Assembly (NCBI RefSeq): GCF_003710085.1
Contig: NZ_CP033324.1
Coordinates: 3,721,501-3,785,500, forward strand
DNA length: 64,000 nucleotides
Direction of reading: 5' to 3'
Origin: Nocardioides pantholopis
Lineage (GTDB): Bacteria; Actinomycetota; Actinomycetes; Propionibacteriales; Nocardioidaceae
Shown here: piece by piece, positions 18,101-25,942 of the stretch
Position numbering within the stretch: position 1 is the stretch's first letter
Layout of the letters: the number at the start of each line of letters is the position of its first letter
Translations under genes and position numbers: made by a program
The notes under the pieces: generated by a model
The model's database searches: none
What the model was told of the DNA's origin: nothing
The model's input: the letters and a program-made list of their open reading frames with translations, nothing else

Positions 18101-19093
18101 CTAGAGCCAGCCCCGGCGGACGGCCTCCACACCGGCCTGGAAGCGGGTGTCCACGGCGAGCTCCTCCATGATGTCGGCGACCCGCCGCCGCACGGTGCGC
18201 AGGCTCACCCCGAGCCGGCGGGCGATCTGCTCGTCCTGGGCGCCGGAGGCGAGCTGCTGGAGCAGGAACCGGCGCAGGTCGGAGCGGACGTCGTCGCTGT
18301 CCAGCGCCGGCACCGGTGCGGCCCGGTTCCACATCATGTCGAACCAGAAGATCATCGCCTCGACCAGGCCGCGCTGCCGGGTCAGCGTGCGCGGCTCGTC
18401 GAAGTAGCCGAGCGGCTCGGGCAGCACCGCGACGCTCGTCCCGATGATCAGCATCCGGGTGGGCAGCTGGGGCAGCACCCGGATCTCCTCGCCGAGGGCC
18501 GCGCGCTCGGTCAGGATCTCCCGGGCCTCGGTGAGGGCCCGGACCGGATAGATCGCCCGGGAGCGCCGGCCGTCCTCGACCACGCCCCGGATCACGCCCG
18601 CCAGCGCGTCCCCCTGCGGCGGGCGGAACTGGTCGGGCCGCAGCCAGCACAGGTTCCCCGGGCTGGTGCGGACCAGCTCCGCGATCAGGTGCCGCGGCTG
18701 GCCACCGGCACTCACCTCGCCGTCGAGCTGCTTGACCTCCGGACCGGTGCCCAGCGAGGCCCGCGGGACATTGCCGGAGAGGAACGGGATCGCGGCGGCG
18801 ACCTCGTGCAGCCGGGCCTGGGCCCGGGCGGCGCCGGCCGCGGTCTCGCCGAGCAGCCGGGTGACGGCCTCGACCGGGGTCTCGACGAAGACCCGGGCGT
18901 CCTCGACCCGCACCACGCCGCGCTCGAGCAGCGGCTCGAGCTGGCGCAGCAGGTCCTCGGAGGAGAGCGTGAGCACCTCGGCGACCGAGATCAGCTCGCG
19001 CCCGGACTGACGCAGGATGCGGTCGTAGAGCCGCTCGACCTGGACGGGCAGGCCGAGGGCGCCCATCAGGGTCGTCGGGGTCGCGCGTGCCAT
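18101..19093 (-). CDS. HTH transcriptional regulator with N-terminal TrmB-like region and C-terminal LuxR-type HTH
   Basis: A 330-residue regulator. The N-terminus (MGALGLPVQVERLYDRILRQSGRELISVAEV) looks like a winged-helix TrmB-like segment. The middle ~200 residues form a sensor-like domain with RTSPGNLCWLRPDQF and an R-x-Y-P-V-R motif, as in many actinobacterial regulators near biosynthetic or stress genes. The C-terminus (QDEQIARRLGVSLRTVRRRVADIMEELAVDTRFQAGV) is a LuxR-type HTH. The ligand and target are unknown. The ATG follows a TAGCAT box by seven bases. Confidence 0.78.
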   Translation of the reverse strand: MARATPTTLMGALGLPVQVERLYDRILRQSGRELISVAEVLTLSSEDLLRQLEPLLERGVVRVEDARVFVETPVEAVTRLLGETAAGAARAQARLHEVAAAIPFLSGNVPRASLGTGPEVKQLDGEVSAGGQPRHLIAELVRTSPGNLCWLRPDQFRPPQGDALAGVIRGVVEDGRRSRAIYPVRALTEAREILTERAALGEEIRVLPQLPTRMLIIGTSVAVLPEPLGYFDEPRTLTRQRGLVEAMIFWFDMMWNRAAPVPALDSDDVRSDLRRFLLQQLASGAQDEQIARRLGVSLRTVRRRVADIMEELAVDTRFQAGVEAVRRGWL

Positions 19094-19100
19094 TGGTGGG

Positions 19101-19106
19101 ATGCTA
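19101..19106 (-). promoter_or_regulatory. -10 box TAGCAT for the HTH regulator (leaderless)
   Basis: On the minus strand TAGCAT is followed by seven bases and the ATG at 19093. Same geometry as the other leaderless starts here. Confidence 0.45.
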
Positions 19107-19246
19107 GGCCCCCGACGGCCCCGCCGCCGGGTCGCCACCGAGGACGGCCCCGTCGGCGCCCACCGGTCCGGACCGGAGCGCCCGCGCGCGTTAGCCTTCC
19201 CGGAGCACCCACCCGCATCCAGCACCAGTCCAGGAGCAAGCACCCG

Positions 19247-20962
19247 ATGGCACGAGGCAGCAACAGCGGCGAACCCACCGACTGGGTCACCCGGGCCGCC
19301 GACGACGCCATCCGGCACGCCCGGCGCACCGGTCCCGAGGACCGCCTGATCACCTGCGCCTCGGGGGCCAGCCCGTCCGGTCCCATCCACCTGGGCAACC
19401 TGCGTGAGTTCCTCACCGTGCACTTCGTGGCCGAGGAGATCCGCCGCCGCGGCCTGCCCGTGCGGCACCTGCACAGCTGGGACGACTTCGACCGGTTCCG
19501 CAAGGTCCCGGCCGGCGTGGACCCCTCCTGGGCCGAGCACATCGGCCGTCCCCTCTCCGCCGTTCCCGACCCGTGGGCCTGCCACGAGTCGTGGGCGGAG
19601 CACTTCAAGGCCCCGCTGCGCGACGCGCTCGTCGAGCTGGGCGTGGAGATGGAGGAGATCTCCCAGACCGAGCGCTACCGCGCCGGCGCGTACACCGAGC
19701 AGGTCCTGCACGCGATCCGCTACCGGGACACGGTCGAGGAGGTGCTGGCCAAGTTCCGCACCAAGAAGGCCGAGCCGGTCGCGGAGAGCGACCAGGAGGC
19801 GGCCGCGCTCGCGGACTCCGTGGCCGACCAGGACGAGGACGTCGCCGGCCCCGGCGACCTGGCCCGGTTCCCCTACCGGCCCTACTGCCGCGACTGCGGC
19901 CGGGACACCGTCGAGGTCACCGGCTACGACGACGAGACCACCGACCTGGACTACACCTGCTCCTCGTGCGGCTTCTCCGGCACCACGAACGTGACCACCC
20001 AGCACGAGGGCAAGCTCGTGTGGAAGGTCGACTGGCCGATGCGCTGGTCGGTCGAGGGCGTCGACTTCGAGCCCGCCGGGCTCGACCACGCCACCCCCGG
20101 CTCGTCGTACACGGTCGGCAAGGAGCTGGTGAAGCGCGTGTACGCCACCCCCGCGCCGTCCTTCACGGGGTACGCGTTCGTCGGCGTCGCCGGCATGCAG
20201 AAGATGTCCTCCTCGCGCGGCGGCGTGCCGACCGCCGCGGACGCCCTGAAGATCCTCGAGGCGCCGATCCTGCGCTGGCTCTACGTGCGTCGCCAGCCCC
20301 GGCAGGCCTTCAACGTCGACTTCGGCGCCGAGGTGGTCCGGCTCTACGACGAGTGGGACGCGCTGGCGCGCAAGGCCGCCGACCCGGCGAAGCGGGACGC
20401 CCAGACGCTGGCGTTCGAGCGGGCCCGGACGACGAGCACCGCCGGGACGCTGCCGACCCCGGCCGTCGTCGTGCCGTTCCGGCTGCTGTCCTCGGTCGCC
20501 GACGTCACCGCCGGCAGCGCCGAGCAGATCAGCCGGATCGTCGGCGAGGTCGGGCACGCCCACGGCACGGTCGCGGAGCTGGAGCCGCGGCTGACCAAGG
20601 CGATGACCTGGACCGCCGAGTTCGTCCCGGCGGAGGACCGCACCCTGGTGCGCTCGGAGCCGGACACCGCCCGGCTGGCCGCGCTGGGCGAGGACGAGCG
20701 GCGCTGGCTCGCCACGCTGCTCGACCGGCTGCCGGACTCCCCCGACCCCGACGAGCTGACCGCGCTGGTCTACGGCGTCCCGAAGCTGGCGCGGGGGCTG
20801 CAGCTCGACGACGCGCCCACCGACGAGGTGAAGGCTGACCAGAAGGCGTTCTTCAAGCTGCTCTACAACCTGCTGGTCGACGCCGACCGCGGGCCGCGGC
20901 TGCCCACGCTGCTGCTGGCCCTGGGCACCGCGAAGGTCCGCGCGCTGCTCACCCCCGCCTGA
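19247..20962 (+). CDS. lysS: Lysine--tRNA ligase, class I (LysK)
   Basis: A 571-residue class I lysyl-tRNA synthetase. The HIGH-type motif is in ASGASPSGPIHLGNLREF near residue 48 and the KMSKS-type loop is MQKMSSSRGG. Four cysteines (YCRDCGRD, CSSCGF) form a zinc-binding insert around residue 210-245. Class I LysRS is the rare form in bacteria, found in some Actinobacteria and alpha-proteobacteria. ATG 19247 is preceded by AGGAG. A TAGCCT box at 19192-19197 probably gives a leader of about 45 bases. Confidence 0.95.
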   Translation: MARGSNSGEPTDWVTRAADDAIRHARRTGPEDRLITCASGASPSGPIHLGNLREFLTVHFVAEEIRRRGLPVRHLHSWDDFDRFRKVPAGVDPSWAEHIGRPLSAVPDPWACHESWAEHFKAPLRDALVELGVEMEEISQTERYRAGAYTEQVLHAIRYRDTVEEVLAKFRTKKAEPVAESDQEAAALADSVADQDEDVAGPGDLARFPYRPYCRDCGRDTVEVTGYDDETTDLDYTCSSCGFSGTTNVTTQHEGKLVWKVDWPMRWSVEGVDFEPAGLDHATPGSSYTVGKELVKRVYATPAPSFTGYAFVGVAGMQKMSSSRGGVPTAADALKILEAPILRWLYVRRQPRQAFNVDFGAEVVRLYDEWDALARKAADPAKRDAQTLAFERARTTSTAGTLPTPAVVVPFRLLSSVADVTAGSAEQISRIVGEVGHAHGTVAELEPRLTKAMTWTAEFVPAEDRTLVRSEPDTARLAALGEDERRWLATLLDRLPDSPDPDELTALVYGVPKLARGLQLDDAPTDEVKADQKAFFKLLYNLLVDADRGPRLPTLLLALGTAKVRALLTPA

Positions 20963-20965
20963 GCG

Positions 20966-21385
20966 TCAGGCGGCGCCGAGCAGCGCGTCGTACGCCGCGG
21001 GGCTGGACTCGCGCAGGAAGTCGCGGCAGCGCTCCCACTCGGGGGTCTCGCCGATGGCGCGGGCGGCCAGGGCGAGCAGCGCCAGGCAGCGCAGGAAGCC
21101 GCGGTTCGGCTCGTGCTCCCACGGCACCGGGCCGTGGCCCTTCCAGCCGCTGCGACGCAGCAGGTCCAGGCTGCGGTGGTAGCCCACCCGGGCGTAGGCG
21201 TAGAGCGTGACGTCGTCGGCGCCCTGGTCGCGGGCCTGCTCGGCCAGCGCCGCCCACGCGAACGGGGACGCCGGCAGGTCGCGCACCACCGCCGCCGGGG
21301 CCTCGCCGGCCGCCAGCCGCTCGGCCGCCGGGTCCTGCGGGAGGTGGGTGGGCGGGGGGCCGGCCATCAGGTCCACGTGACTCAT
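20966..21385 (-). CDS. DUF3151 protein
   Basis: A 139-residue soluble protein matching DUF3151: PPPTHLPQDPAAERLAAGEAP, then FAWAALAEQA and VTLYAYARVGYHRSLDLLRRSGWKGHGPVPWEHEPNRGFLR. Known only from Actinobacteria; function unknown. It follows fbaA in the same direction, 32 bases downstream of no gene and before it on the strand: DUF3151 lies downstream of its own CACAAT box, so it may have a separate promoter. Confidence 0.85.
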   Translation of the reverse strand: MSHVDLMAGPPPTHLPQDPAAERLAAGEAPAAVVRDLPASPFAWAALAEQARDQGADDVTLYAYARVGYHRSLDLLRRSGWKGHGPVPWEHEPNRGFLRCLALLALAARAIGETPEWERCRDFLRESSPAAYDALLGAA

Positions 21386-21391
21386 GGGTCG

Positions 21392-21397
21392 ATTGTG
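21392..21397 (-). promoter_or_regulatory. -10 box CACAAT for the DUF3151 gene (leaderless)
   Basis: On the minus strand CACAAT is followed by six bases and the ATG at 21385. Confidence 0.35.
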
Positions 21398-21417
21398 CCC
21401 CGGCCCCCCACCGCGGC

Positions 21418-22449
21418 TCAGCCCAGGGTCTTGCCGGCGGAGCGCAGGTCCTCACAGGCGGCGACGACGCGGGCGGCCATGCCGGCCTCGGCGGCCTTGC
21501 CCCAGGCACGGGGGTCGTAGGCCTTCTTGTTGCCGACCTCGCCATCGATCTTCAGCACGCCGTCGTAGTTGTCGAACATGTGCGCCGCGGCGGGGCGGGT
21601 GAAGGCGTACTGGGTGTCGGTGTCGACGTTCATCTTCACGACGCCGTAGTCGACGGCCTCGGCGATCTCCTCGGGCGAGGAGCCCGAGCCGCCGTGGAAG
21701 ACCAGGTGGAACGGCTTGGCGCCGGACTCGAGACCGAACTCGGCGACGACCGCCTCCTGGGCGGCCTTGAGCACCGAGGGCTTGAGCTTGACGTTGCCGG
21801 GCTTGTAGACGCCGTGCACGTTGCCGAAGGTCAGTGCGGTCATGTAGTAGCCGCGCTCGCCGTAGCCGAGCTTCTTCGCGGTCGCGATCGCGTCCTCGGG
21901 GGTGGAGTAGAGCTTGTCGTTGATCTCGTGCGCGACCCCGTCCTCCTCGCCGCCGACGACGCCGACCTCGATCTCGAGGATGATCTTCGCCTTGATGCAC
22001 CGGTCCAGGAGCTCCTCGGCGATCACCAGGTTCTCCTCCAGCGGCACCGCGGACCCGTCCCACATGTGCGACTGGAACAGCGGCGCCTCGCCGCGGGCGA
22101 CCCGCTCCTCGGAGATCGCCAGCAGCGGCCGGACGAACCCGTCGAGCTTGTCCTGGGGGCAGTGGTCGGTGTGCAGCGCGATGTTGACCGGGTAGTTCTT
22201 CGCGACCTCGGCGGCGTACGCCGCGAAGGCGACCGAGCCGGTGACCATGTCCTTGACCGACGGCCCGGAGAGGTACTCGGCACCGCCGGTCGAGACCTGG
22301 ATGATGCCGTCGGAGCCGGCGTCGGCGAACCCCTTGAGCGCGGCGTTGAGCGTCTGGGACGAGGACACGTTGATCGCCGGGAAGGCGTAGGCCCCGGCCT
22401 TCGCGGCGTCGAGCATCTCGGCGTACTTCTCGGGGGTGACGATGGGCAT
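21418..22449 (-). CDS. fbaA: Class II fructose-bisphosphate aldolase
   Basis: A 343-residue zinc aldolase of glycolysis and gluconeogenesis, splitting fructose 1,6-bisphosphate to two triose phosphates. Zinc ligands are in ALHTDHCPQDK and the HGGSGSS segment; the FPAINVSSSQTLNAAL start and NVHGVYKPGNVKLKP region fit the class IIA long form. ATG 22449 follows GAGGAG. Normal length. Confidence 0.95.
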   Translation of the reverse strand: MPIVTPEKYAEMLDAAKAGAYAFPAINVSSSQTLNAALKGFADAGSDGIIQVSTGGAEYLSGPSVKDMVTGSVAFAAYAAEVAKNYPVNIALHTDHCPQDKLDGFVRPLLAISEERVARGEAPLFQSHMWDGSAVPLEENLVIAEELLDRCIKAKIILEIEVGVVGGEEDGVAHEINDKLYSTPEDAIATAKKLGYGERGYYMTALTFGNVHGVYKPGNVKLKPSVLKAAQEAVVAEFGLESGAKPFHLVFHGGSGSSPEEIAEAVDYGVVKMNVDTDTQYAFTRPAAAHMFDNYDGVLKIDGEVGNKKAYDPRAWGKAAEAGMAARVVAACEDLRSAGKTLG

Positions 22450-22535
22450 CGGGGCTACTCCTCGGGCAAGGCGGGGCGGTACGACGTCGCTCGCCAGCCT
22501 AGTGGCTCCCGGCCGCACCCCGGAGGGCTGGTGCG

Positions 22536-22541
22536 TAGCCT
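22536..22541 (+). promoter_or_regulatory. -10 box TAGCCT before a short leader ORF
   Basis: TAGCCT is followed by six bases and an ATG at 22548, which opens a 15-codon ORF ending on the start of the LOG-family gene. The position fits a leaderless transcript whose first codon is this ATG. Confidence 0.4.
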
Positions 22542-22547
22542 CGGACC

Positions 22548-22595
22548 ATGCGCGCTCCTGCCCCGGTTCCGGACCCCGAGGAAGGCCGGCGGTGA
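22548..22595 (+). CDS. Possible 15-aa leader peptide coupled to the LOG-family gene
   Basis: ATG at 22548, six bases after a TAGCCT box, opens a 15-residue proline-rich peptide (MRAPAPVPDPEEGRR) whose TGA overlaps the GTG of the next gene in the sequence GTGA. GAGGAAGG inside this ORF can serve as ribosome site for the GTG. Three X-Pro pairs in a row could slow ribosomes. Whether it is regulatory or only a loading site for ribosomes on a leaderless mRNA cannot be told from sequence. Confidence 0.4.
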   Translation: MRAPAPVPDPEEGRR

Positions 22596-23062
22596 CCTCG
22601 CTGGCCGGGCGCTACGTGGCAGTGGTCGGCCCCGCCGACGGTGCCCGCCCCGTAGACCTGGCCCGCGCCGCCGAGGTCGGCCGGCTGCTCGCCGAGCAGG
22701 GCGCCGTGGTCCTGACCGGCGGCCACCACGGCGTGATGGACGCGGCCGCCCGCGGCGCCACGCAGGCCGGCGGCGAGGCGATCGGGCTGCTGCCGGGCAG
22801 CGACCGGGCCGCGGGCTCCCCGCACCACACCCACCTGCTGCCGACCGGCCTCGGCGAGCTGCGCAACGGCCTGCTGGTGCGGGCCGCGGACGCGGTCCTG
22901 GCGGTGGGCTGCAGCTGGGGCACGCTCAGCGAGATCGCGCTGGCCCGCCGCACCGGCGTACCCCTGGTGCTGCTCGAGCCGTGGGACCTCCCCGAGGACG
23001 TCGGCCCGGTCGCCGCGGACCCGGCCGACGCCGTCGCGGTGCTCGCCCGGGCCCTGGCGTAG
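22592..23062 (+). CDS. LOG-family/SLOG-domain protein
   Basis: A 156-residue Rossmann-like protein: YVAVVGPADG, GGHHGVMDAAARGATQAGGEAIGLLPG, and SWGTLSEIALARRTGVPLVLL correspond to the nucleotide-binding and P-G-G-x-G-T-x-x-E-like regions of the LOG/YgdH/TIGR00725 families. Here the canonical PGGxGTxxE reads GCSWGTLSEIA, so the second glycine is changed but the glutamate is kept. Relatives split nucleotide monophosphates or bind nucleotide ligands. The exact role is unknown. GTG 22592 overlaps the end of the leader ORF. Confidence 0.75.
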   Translation: MTSLAGRYVAVVGPADGARPVDLARAAEVGRLLAEQGAVVLTGGHHGVMDAAARGATQAGGEAIGLLPGSDRAAGSPHHTHLLPTGLGELRNGLLVRAADAVLAVGCSWGTLSEIALARRTGVPLVLLEPWDLPEDVGPVAADPADAVAVLARALA

Positions 23063-23079
23063 CGACGCGCCCGGCGTCG
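23063..23079. terminator. Small hairpin between convergent genes
   Basis: CGACGC, five bases, GCGTCG directly after the LOG-family stop and before the TrmH stop. There is no T run, as usual in this GC-rich group. Weak evidence. Confidence 0.3.
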
Positions 23080-23088
23080 GGGCGGACC

Positions 23089-23796
23089 TCAGCCGCGCCA
23101 GGCGTCGTCGCCGGAGAGGTCGGCATGCGCCCGGATCCAGGAGTGCATCGCGATCGCGGCGGCGGCGCTGGCGTTGATGGAGCGGGTGGACCCGAACTGG
23201 GCGATCGAGAAGGTGCCCGCGCACGCCTCCCGGGCGCCCGCGGACAGGCCGGGGCCCTCCTGACCGAAGAGGAAGCAGACCCGCTCCGGCATCGTCATCG
23301 TCTCCAGGTGCAGCGACCCGGGCAGGTTGTCGACACCGAGCAGCGGCACCGGTCCCCCGGGCAGCTCGCCGAGGTACGCCGCGAGGTCGGCGACGGTCTC
23401 GTGGTGGTGCACGTGCTGGTAGCGGTCGGTCACCATCGCTCCGCGCCTGTTCCAGCGCCGGTTGCCGACGATGTGCACCTGCGCGGCGAGGAACGCGTTG
23501 GCCGTCCGCACGATCGTGCCGATGTTGAAGTCGTGCTGCCAGTTCTCGATGGCCACGTGGAACCCGTGCCGGCGGGTGTCCAGGTCGGCGACGATCGCCT
23601 CCAGGCTCCAGTAGCGGTAGCGGTCGACGACGTTGCGCCGGTCGCCCTCGGCGAGCAGCTGCTCGTCGTACACCTCGCTGCCGGGGCCCGTCGGCCACGG
23701 GCCGGGCCAGGGTCCGACACCGACCTCGGCGGGCCCGTGCGGCATCGGGTCGTACGGCGCGCGCCGCTGCGCCGCGTCGCTGCCCTCCCCGTCCAT
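23089..23796 (-). CDS. TrmH/SpoU-family RNA 2'-O-methyltransferase
   Basis: A 235-residue SPOUT methyltransferase. The AdoMet knot motifs are visible: HDFNIGTIVRTANAFLAAQVHIVG (motif 1, with the catalytic N and R), CFLFGQEGPGLS (motif 2) and IAQFGSTRSINASAAAAIAMH (motif 3). It should methylate a ribose in tRNA or rRNA; the target is not evident. A TACGAT box seven bases before the ATG suggests a leaderless mRNA. Confidence 0.88.
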   Translation of the reverse strand: MDGEGSDAAQRRAPYDPMPHGPAEVGVGPWPGPWPTGPGSEVYDEQLLAEGDRRNVVDRYRYWSLEAIVADLDTRRHGFHVAIENWQHDFNIGTIVRTANAFLAAQVHIVGNRRWNRRGAMVTDRYQHVHHHETVADLAAYLGELPGGPVPLLGVDNLPGSLHLETMTMPERVCFLFGQEGPGLSAGAREACAGTFSIAQFGSTRSINASAAAAIAMHSWIRAHADLSGDDAWRG

Positions 23797-23803
23797 CGGC
23801 GGA

Positions 23804-23809
23804 ATCGTA
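23804..23809 (-). promoter_or_regulatory. -10 box TACGAT for the TrmH gene (leaderless)
   Basis: On the minus strand TACGAT is followed by seven bases and the ATG at 23796. Confidence 0.45.
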
Positions 23810-23876
23810 GGACACCCGCCCTCCCCTGACCGACCGGCACCGGAATAAACCCCTCGCCGGCGACGGTTACGCTGAG

Positions 23877-24677
23877 GTGGTGAGTGTGCTTCCGGCAGAT
23901 CTGTCCTCGCTGCCCTCTCCACTCATGTTCGGGATCGATTTCCTCGACCCGCAGTGGCTGCTCCAGCAGTTCGGCCCGGAGCTGTTCTGGCTGAGCCTGC
24001 TCATCGTCTTCATCGAGTGCGGGCTGTTCTTCCCGTTCCTGCCCGGCGACAGCCTGCTGTTCGCGCTCGGCATCTTCATCGCCACCGGCCAGATCGACCT
24101 GTTCCCCGGGTCCCGGCTGGTCGAGCTGCTGATCGCGATGACGCTGATGACGGCCGCGGCCTGGCTCGGCAACGTCGTCGGCTACGAGATAGGCCGCAAG
24201 ATCGGCCCCTCCCTGCGGGAGCGCGACGGGCGGGTGCTGAAGCAGAAGTACTTCGACCAGACCGAGGTCTTCTTCGACCGGCACGGCAACAAGGCGCTGG
24301 TGATCGGCCGCTTCGTGGCCTTCGTGCGCACCTACATCACCGTCGTCGCCGGCATCACCTTGATGCCCCGGCGACGCTTCTACGTCTGGAGCCTGATCGG
24401 CGGGGTCTCCTGGGTGCTGGTGGTCACCAGCCTGGGCTACTTCCTCGGCCACACGGTGCCGTGGCTCGAGCACAACATCGACCTGATCTTCCTGGTCATC
24501 CTGGCGTTCACCGCGGTGCCGATCGCCTACGAGTGGTGGCGCCACCGCCGCACCGACAGCCCGGAGGCCGACGACCGCGACCACGACGGCCGCCCGGACC
24601 GCGACATCACCGGCGCCACGGTGCCGCCGCAGTCGTCGGGTCGCGCCCCGTCGCAGCACTCCCGCGACGAGGCCTGA
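23877..24677 (+). CDS. DedA-family membrane protein (VTT domain)
   Basis: A 266-residue DedA/VTT protein. FIECGLFFPFLPGDSLLFALGIF is the entry region with the family's acidic residue and proline-glycine-aspartate, and a GRFVAFVRTYITVVAGITLMPRRRFYVWSLIGG segment is the hallmark F-x-R-x-x-x-P-x-x-A-G-like region. Family members are proposed lipid scramblases or flippases, including for undecaprenyl phosphate. GTG 23877 or the next codon GTG 23880 may start. The last ~45 residues are charged and disordered. A second DedA gene lies on the opposite strand immediately after. Confidence 0.87.
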   Translation: MVSVLPADLSSLPSPLMFGIDFLDPQWLLQQFGPELFWLSLLIVFIECGLFFPFLPGDSLLFALGIFIATGQIDLFPGSRLVELLIAMTLMTAAAWLGNVVGYEIGRKIGPSLRERDGRVLKQKYFDQTEVFFDRHGNKALVIGRFVAFVRTYITVVAGITLMPRRRFYVWSLIGGVSWVLVVTSLGYFLGHTVPWLEHNIDLIFLVILAFTAVPIAYEWWRHRRTDSPEADDRDHDGRPDRDITGATVPPQSSGRAPSQHSRDEA

Positions 24678-24687
24678 CCGGTCCCGC

Positions 24688-25353
24688 TCAGGCGTCGCGG
24701 TGCGTGGCCCGCGTCGCGCGGACGCGCAGCACCACCCACCAGCACACGCCCAGCACGACTGTGCAGATCACTACCCACTGGAAGGTGCCGGCGACGCCCT
24801 CCACCTTGTGCCACTGCTCGCCGAGCCAGTAGCCGGCCAGCACGAACGCGACGTTCCAGATCGTGGAGCCGGCGGTGGTGAGCAGCAGGAACTGGCCCAG
24901 CGGCATCCGCTCGACCCCGGCCGGGACCGAGATCAGGCTGCGGAAGATCGGAATCATCCGGCCGAAGAACACCGCCTTGCGCCCGTGCCTGCCGAACCAC
25001 GCCTCGGTCTTCTCCAGGTCCTCGACCTTGACCAGCGGCAGCCGCTCCCAGACCCAGTACATCCGAGCCCGGCCGAAGACCGCGCCGATCAGGTAGAGCA
25101 CCAGCGCGCCGAGCACCGAGCCGGCGATCGTCCACGCGATCACCTCGACCAGGCCGAAGCTGCCCCGGCTGGCGGTGAAGCCGGCCAGCGGCAGGATCAC
25201 CTCGCTCGGCAGCGGCGGGAACAGATTCTCCAGCGCGATCGCGAGCCCGGCGCCCGGGGCGCCGAGACGCTCCATCAGGTCGACGGCCCAGCCGGCGACC
25301 CCGCCGAGCTCCTCGGGGTCCGACGCGGCCGCCAGCAGCGTGCCGGCCCTCAT
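24688..25353 (-). CDS. DedA-family membrane protein (VTT domain)
   Basis: A 221-residue DedA protein: ENLFPPLPSEVILPLAGFTASRG, GRHGRKAVFFGRMIPIFRSLISVPAGVERMPLGQFL and a last hydrophobic helix. ATG 25353 overlaps the pyrE stop by four bases, so it is coupled to pyrE. It is convergent with the neighbouring DedA gene, but the two are only distantly alike and do not look like a recent duplication. Confidence 0.87.
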   Translation of the reverse strand: MRAGTLLAAASDPEELGGVAGWAVDLMERLGAPGAGLAIALENLFPPLPSEVILPLAGFTASRGSFGLVEVIAWTIAGSVLGALVLYLIGAVFGRARMYWVWERLPLVKVEDLEKTEAWFGRHGRKAVFFGRMIPIFRSLISVPAGVERMPLGQFLLLTTAGSTIWNVAFVLAGYWLGEQWHKVEGVAGTFQWVVICTVVLGVCWWVVLRVRATRATHRDA

Positions 25354-25889
25354 GCGCGCGCGCGGGCGGCGTCGAGGTCGGCCTTGGTCAGCACGGCGCG
25401 GACCTCCAGCCCGACGTCCGCGAGCGGGTTCTCCCCCGCCGGGCTGCGGTCGATCGCGCACACCACGTGGGTCACCACCGCCCCGGCCTCGCGCAGCGCC
25501 CGGGTCGCGTCCCGGACGGCGCCCCCGGTGGTGATCACGTCCTCGATCAGCGTGACCCGCCGACCCGCGACGTCCGGCCCCTCGGCGAGCTTGCAGGTGC
25601 CGTAGGTCTTGGCCTGCTTGCGCACGAAGAGCGTGCGGTGCCCGGTCATCGAGGCCACCATCGTCGCGATCGGGACCCCGCCGAGCTCCAGGCCGCCGAG
25701 CAGCTCGGTGTCCTGCGGCAGCAGCTGCACCATCTCCCGGGCCACCCGCGACAGCAGGGCCGGGTCGGCCTCGAAGAGGTACTTGTCGAAGTACTCCGAG
25801 GAGACCTGGCCGGACCGGAGGGTGAAGGTCCCGGTCAGGCGGCAGGTCGCGTCGATGTCGGCTGCGAGGTCGGTGTCGGCGGTCGTCAC
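25350..25889 (-). CDS. pyrE: Orotate phosphoribosyltransferase
   Basis: A 179-residue type I phosphoribosyltransferase converting orotate and PRPP to OMP in pyrimidine synthesis. The PRPP motif is VTLIEDVITTGGAV; the FVRKQAKTYGT hood and SSEYFDKYLFEADP region are typical. GTG 25889 is chosen; a TTG nine codons upstream is possible. The other pyrimidine genes are not in the window. Confidence 0.93.
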   Translation of the reverse strand: MTTADTDLAADIDATCRLTGTFTLRSGQVSSEYFDKYLFEADPALLSRVAREMVQLLPQDTELLGGLELGGVPIATMVASMTGHRTLFVRKQAKTYGTCKLAEGPDVAGRRVTLIEDVITTGGAVRDATRALREAGAVVTHVVCAIDRSPAGENPLADVGLEVRAVLTKADLDAARARA

Positions 25890-25930
25890 GCCCCCATCAT
25901 CGCGTACGCCGCCCAAGCGCCCGCGGGCCG

Positions 25931-25936
25931 TACGGT
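25931..25936 (+). promoter_or_regulatory. -10 box TACGGT for the aminotransferase gene (leaderless)
   Basis: TACGGT is followed by six bases and the ATG at 25943. Confidence 0.4.
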
Positions 25937-25942
25937 GGGTCC

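Noticed and set aside
18101-20563. 820-codon minus-strand frame joining the HTH regulator to sequence antisense to lysS
   Set aside because: Only the part from 19093 down has regulator motifs and a proper start; the rest mirrors lysS.
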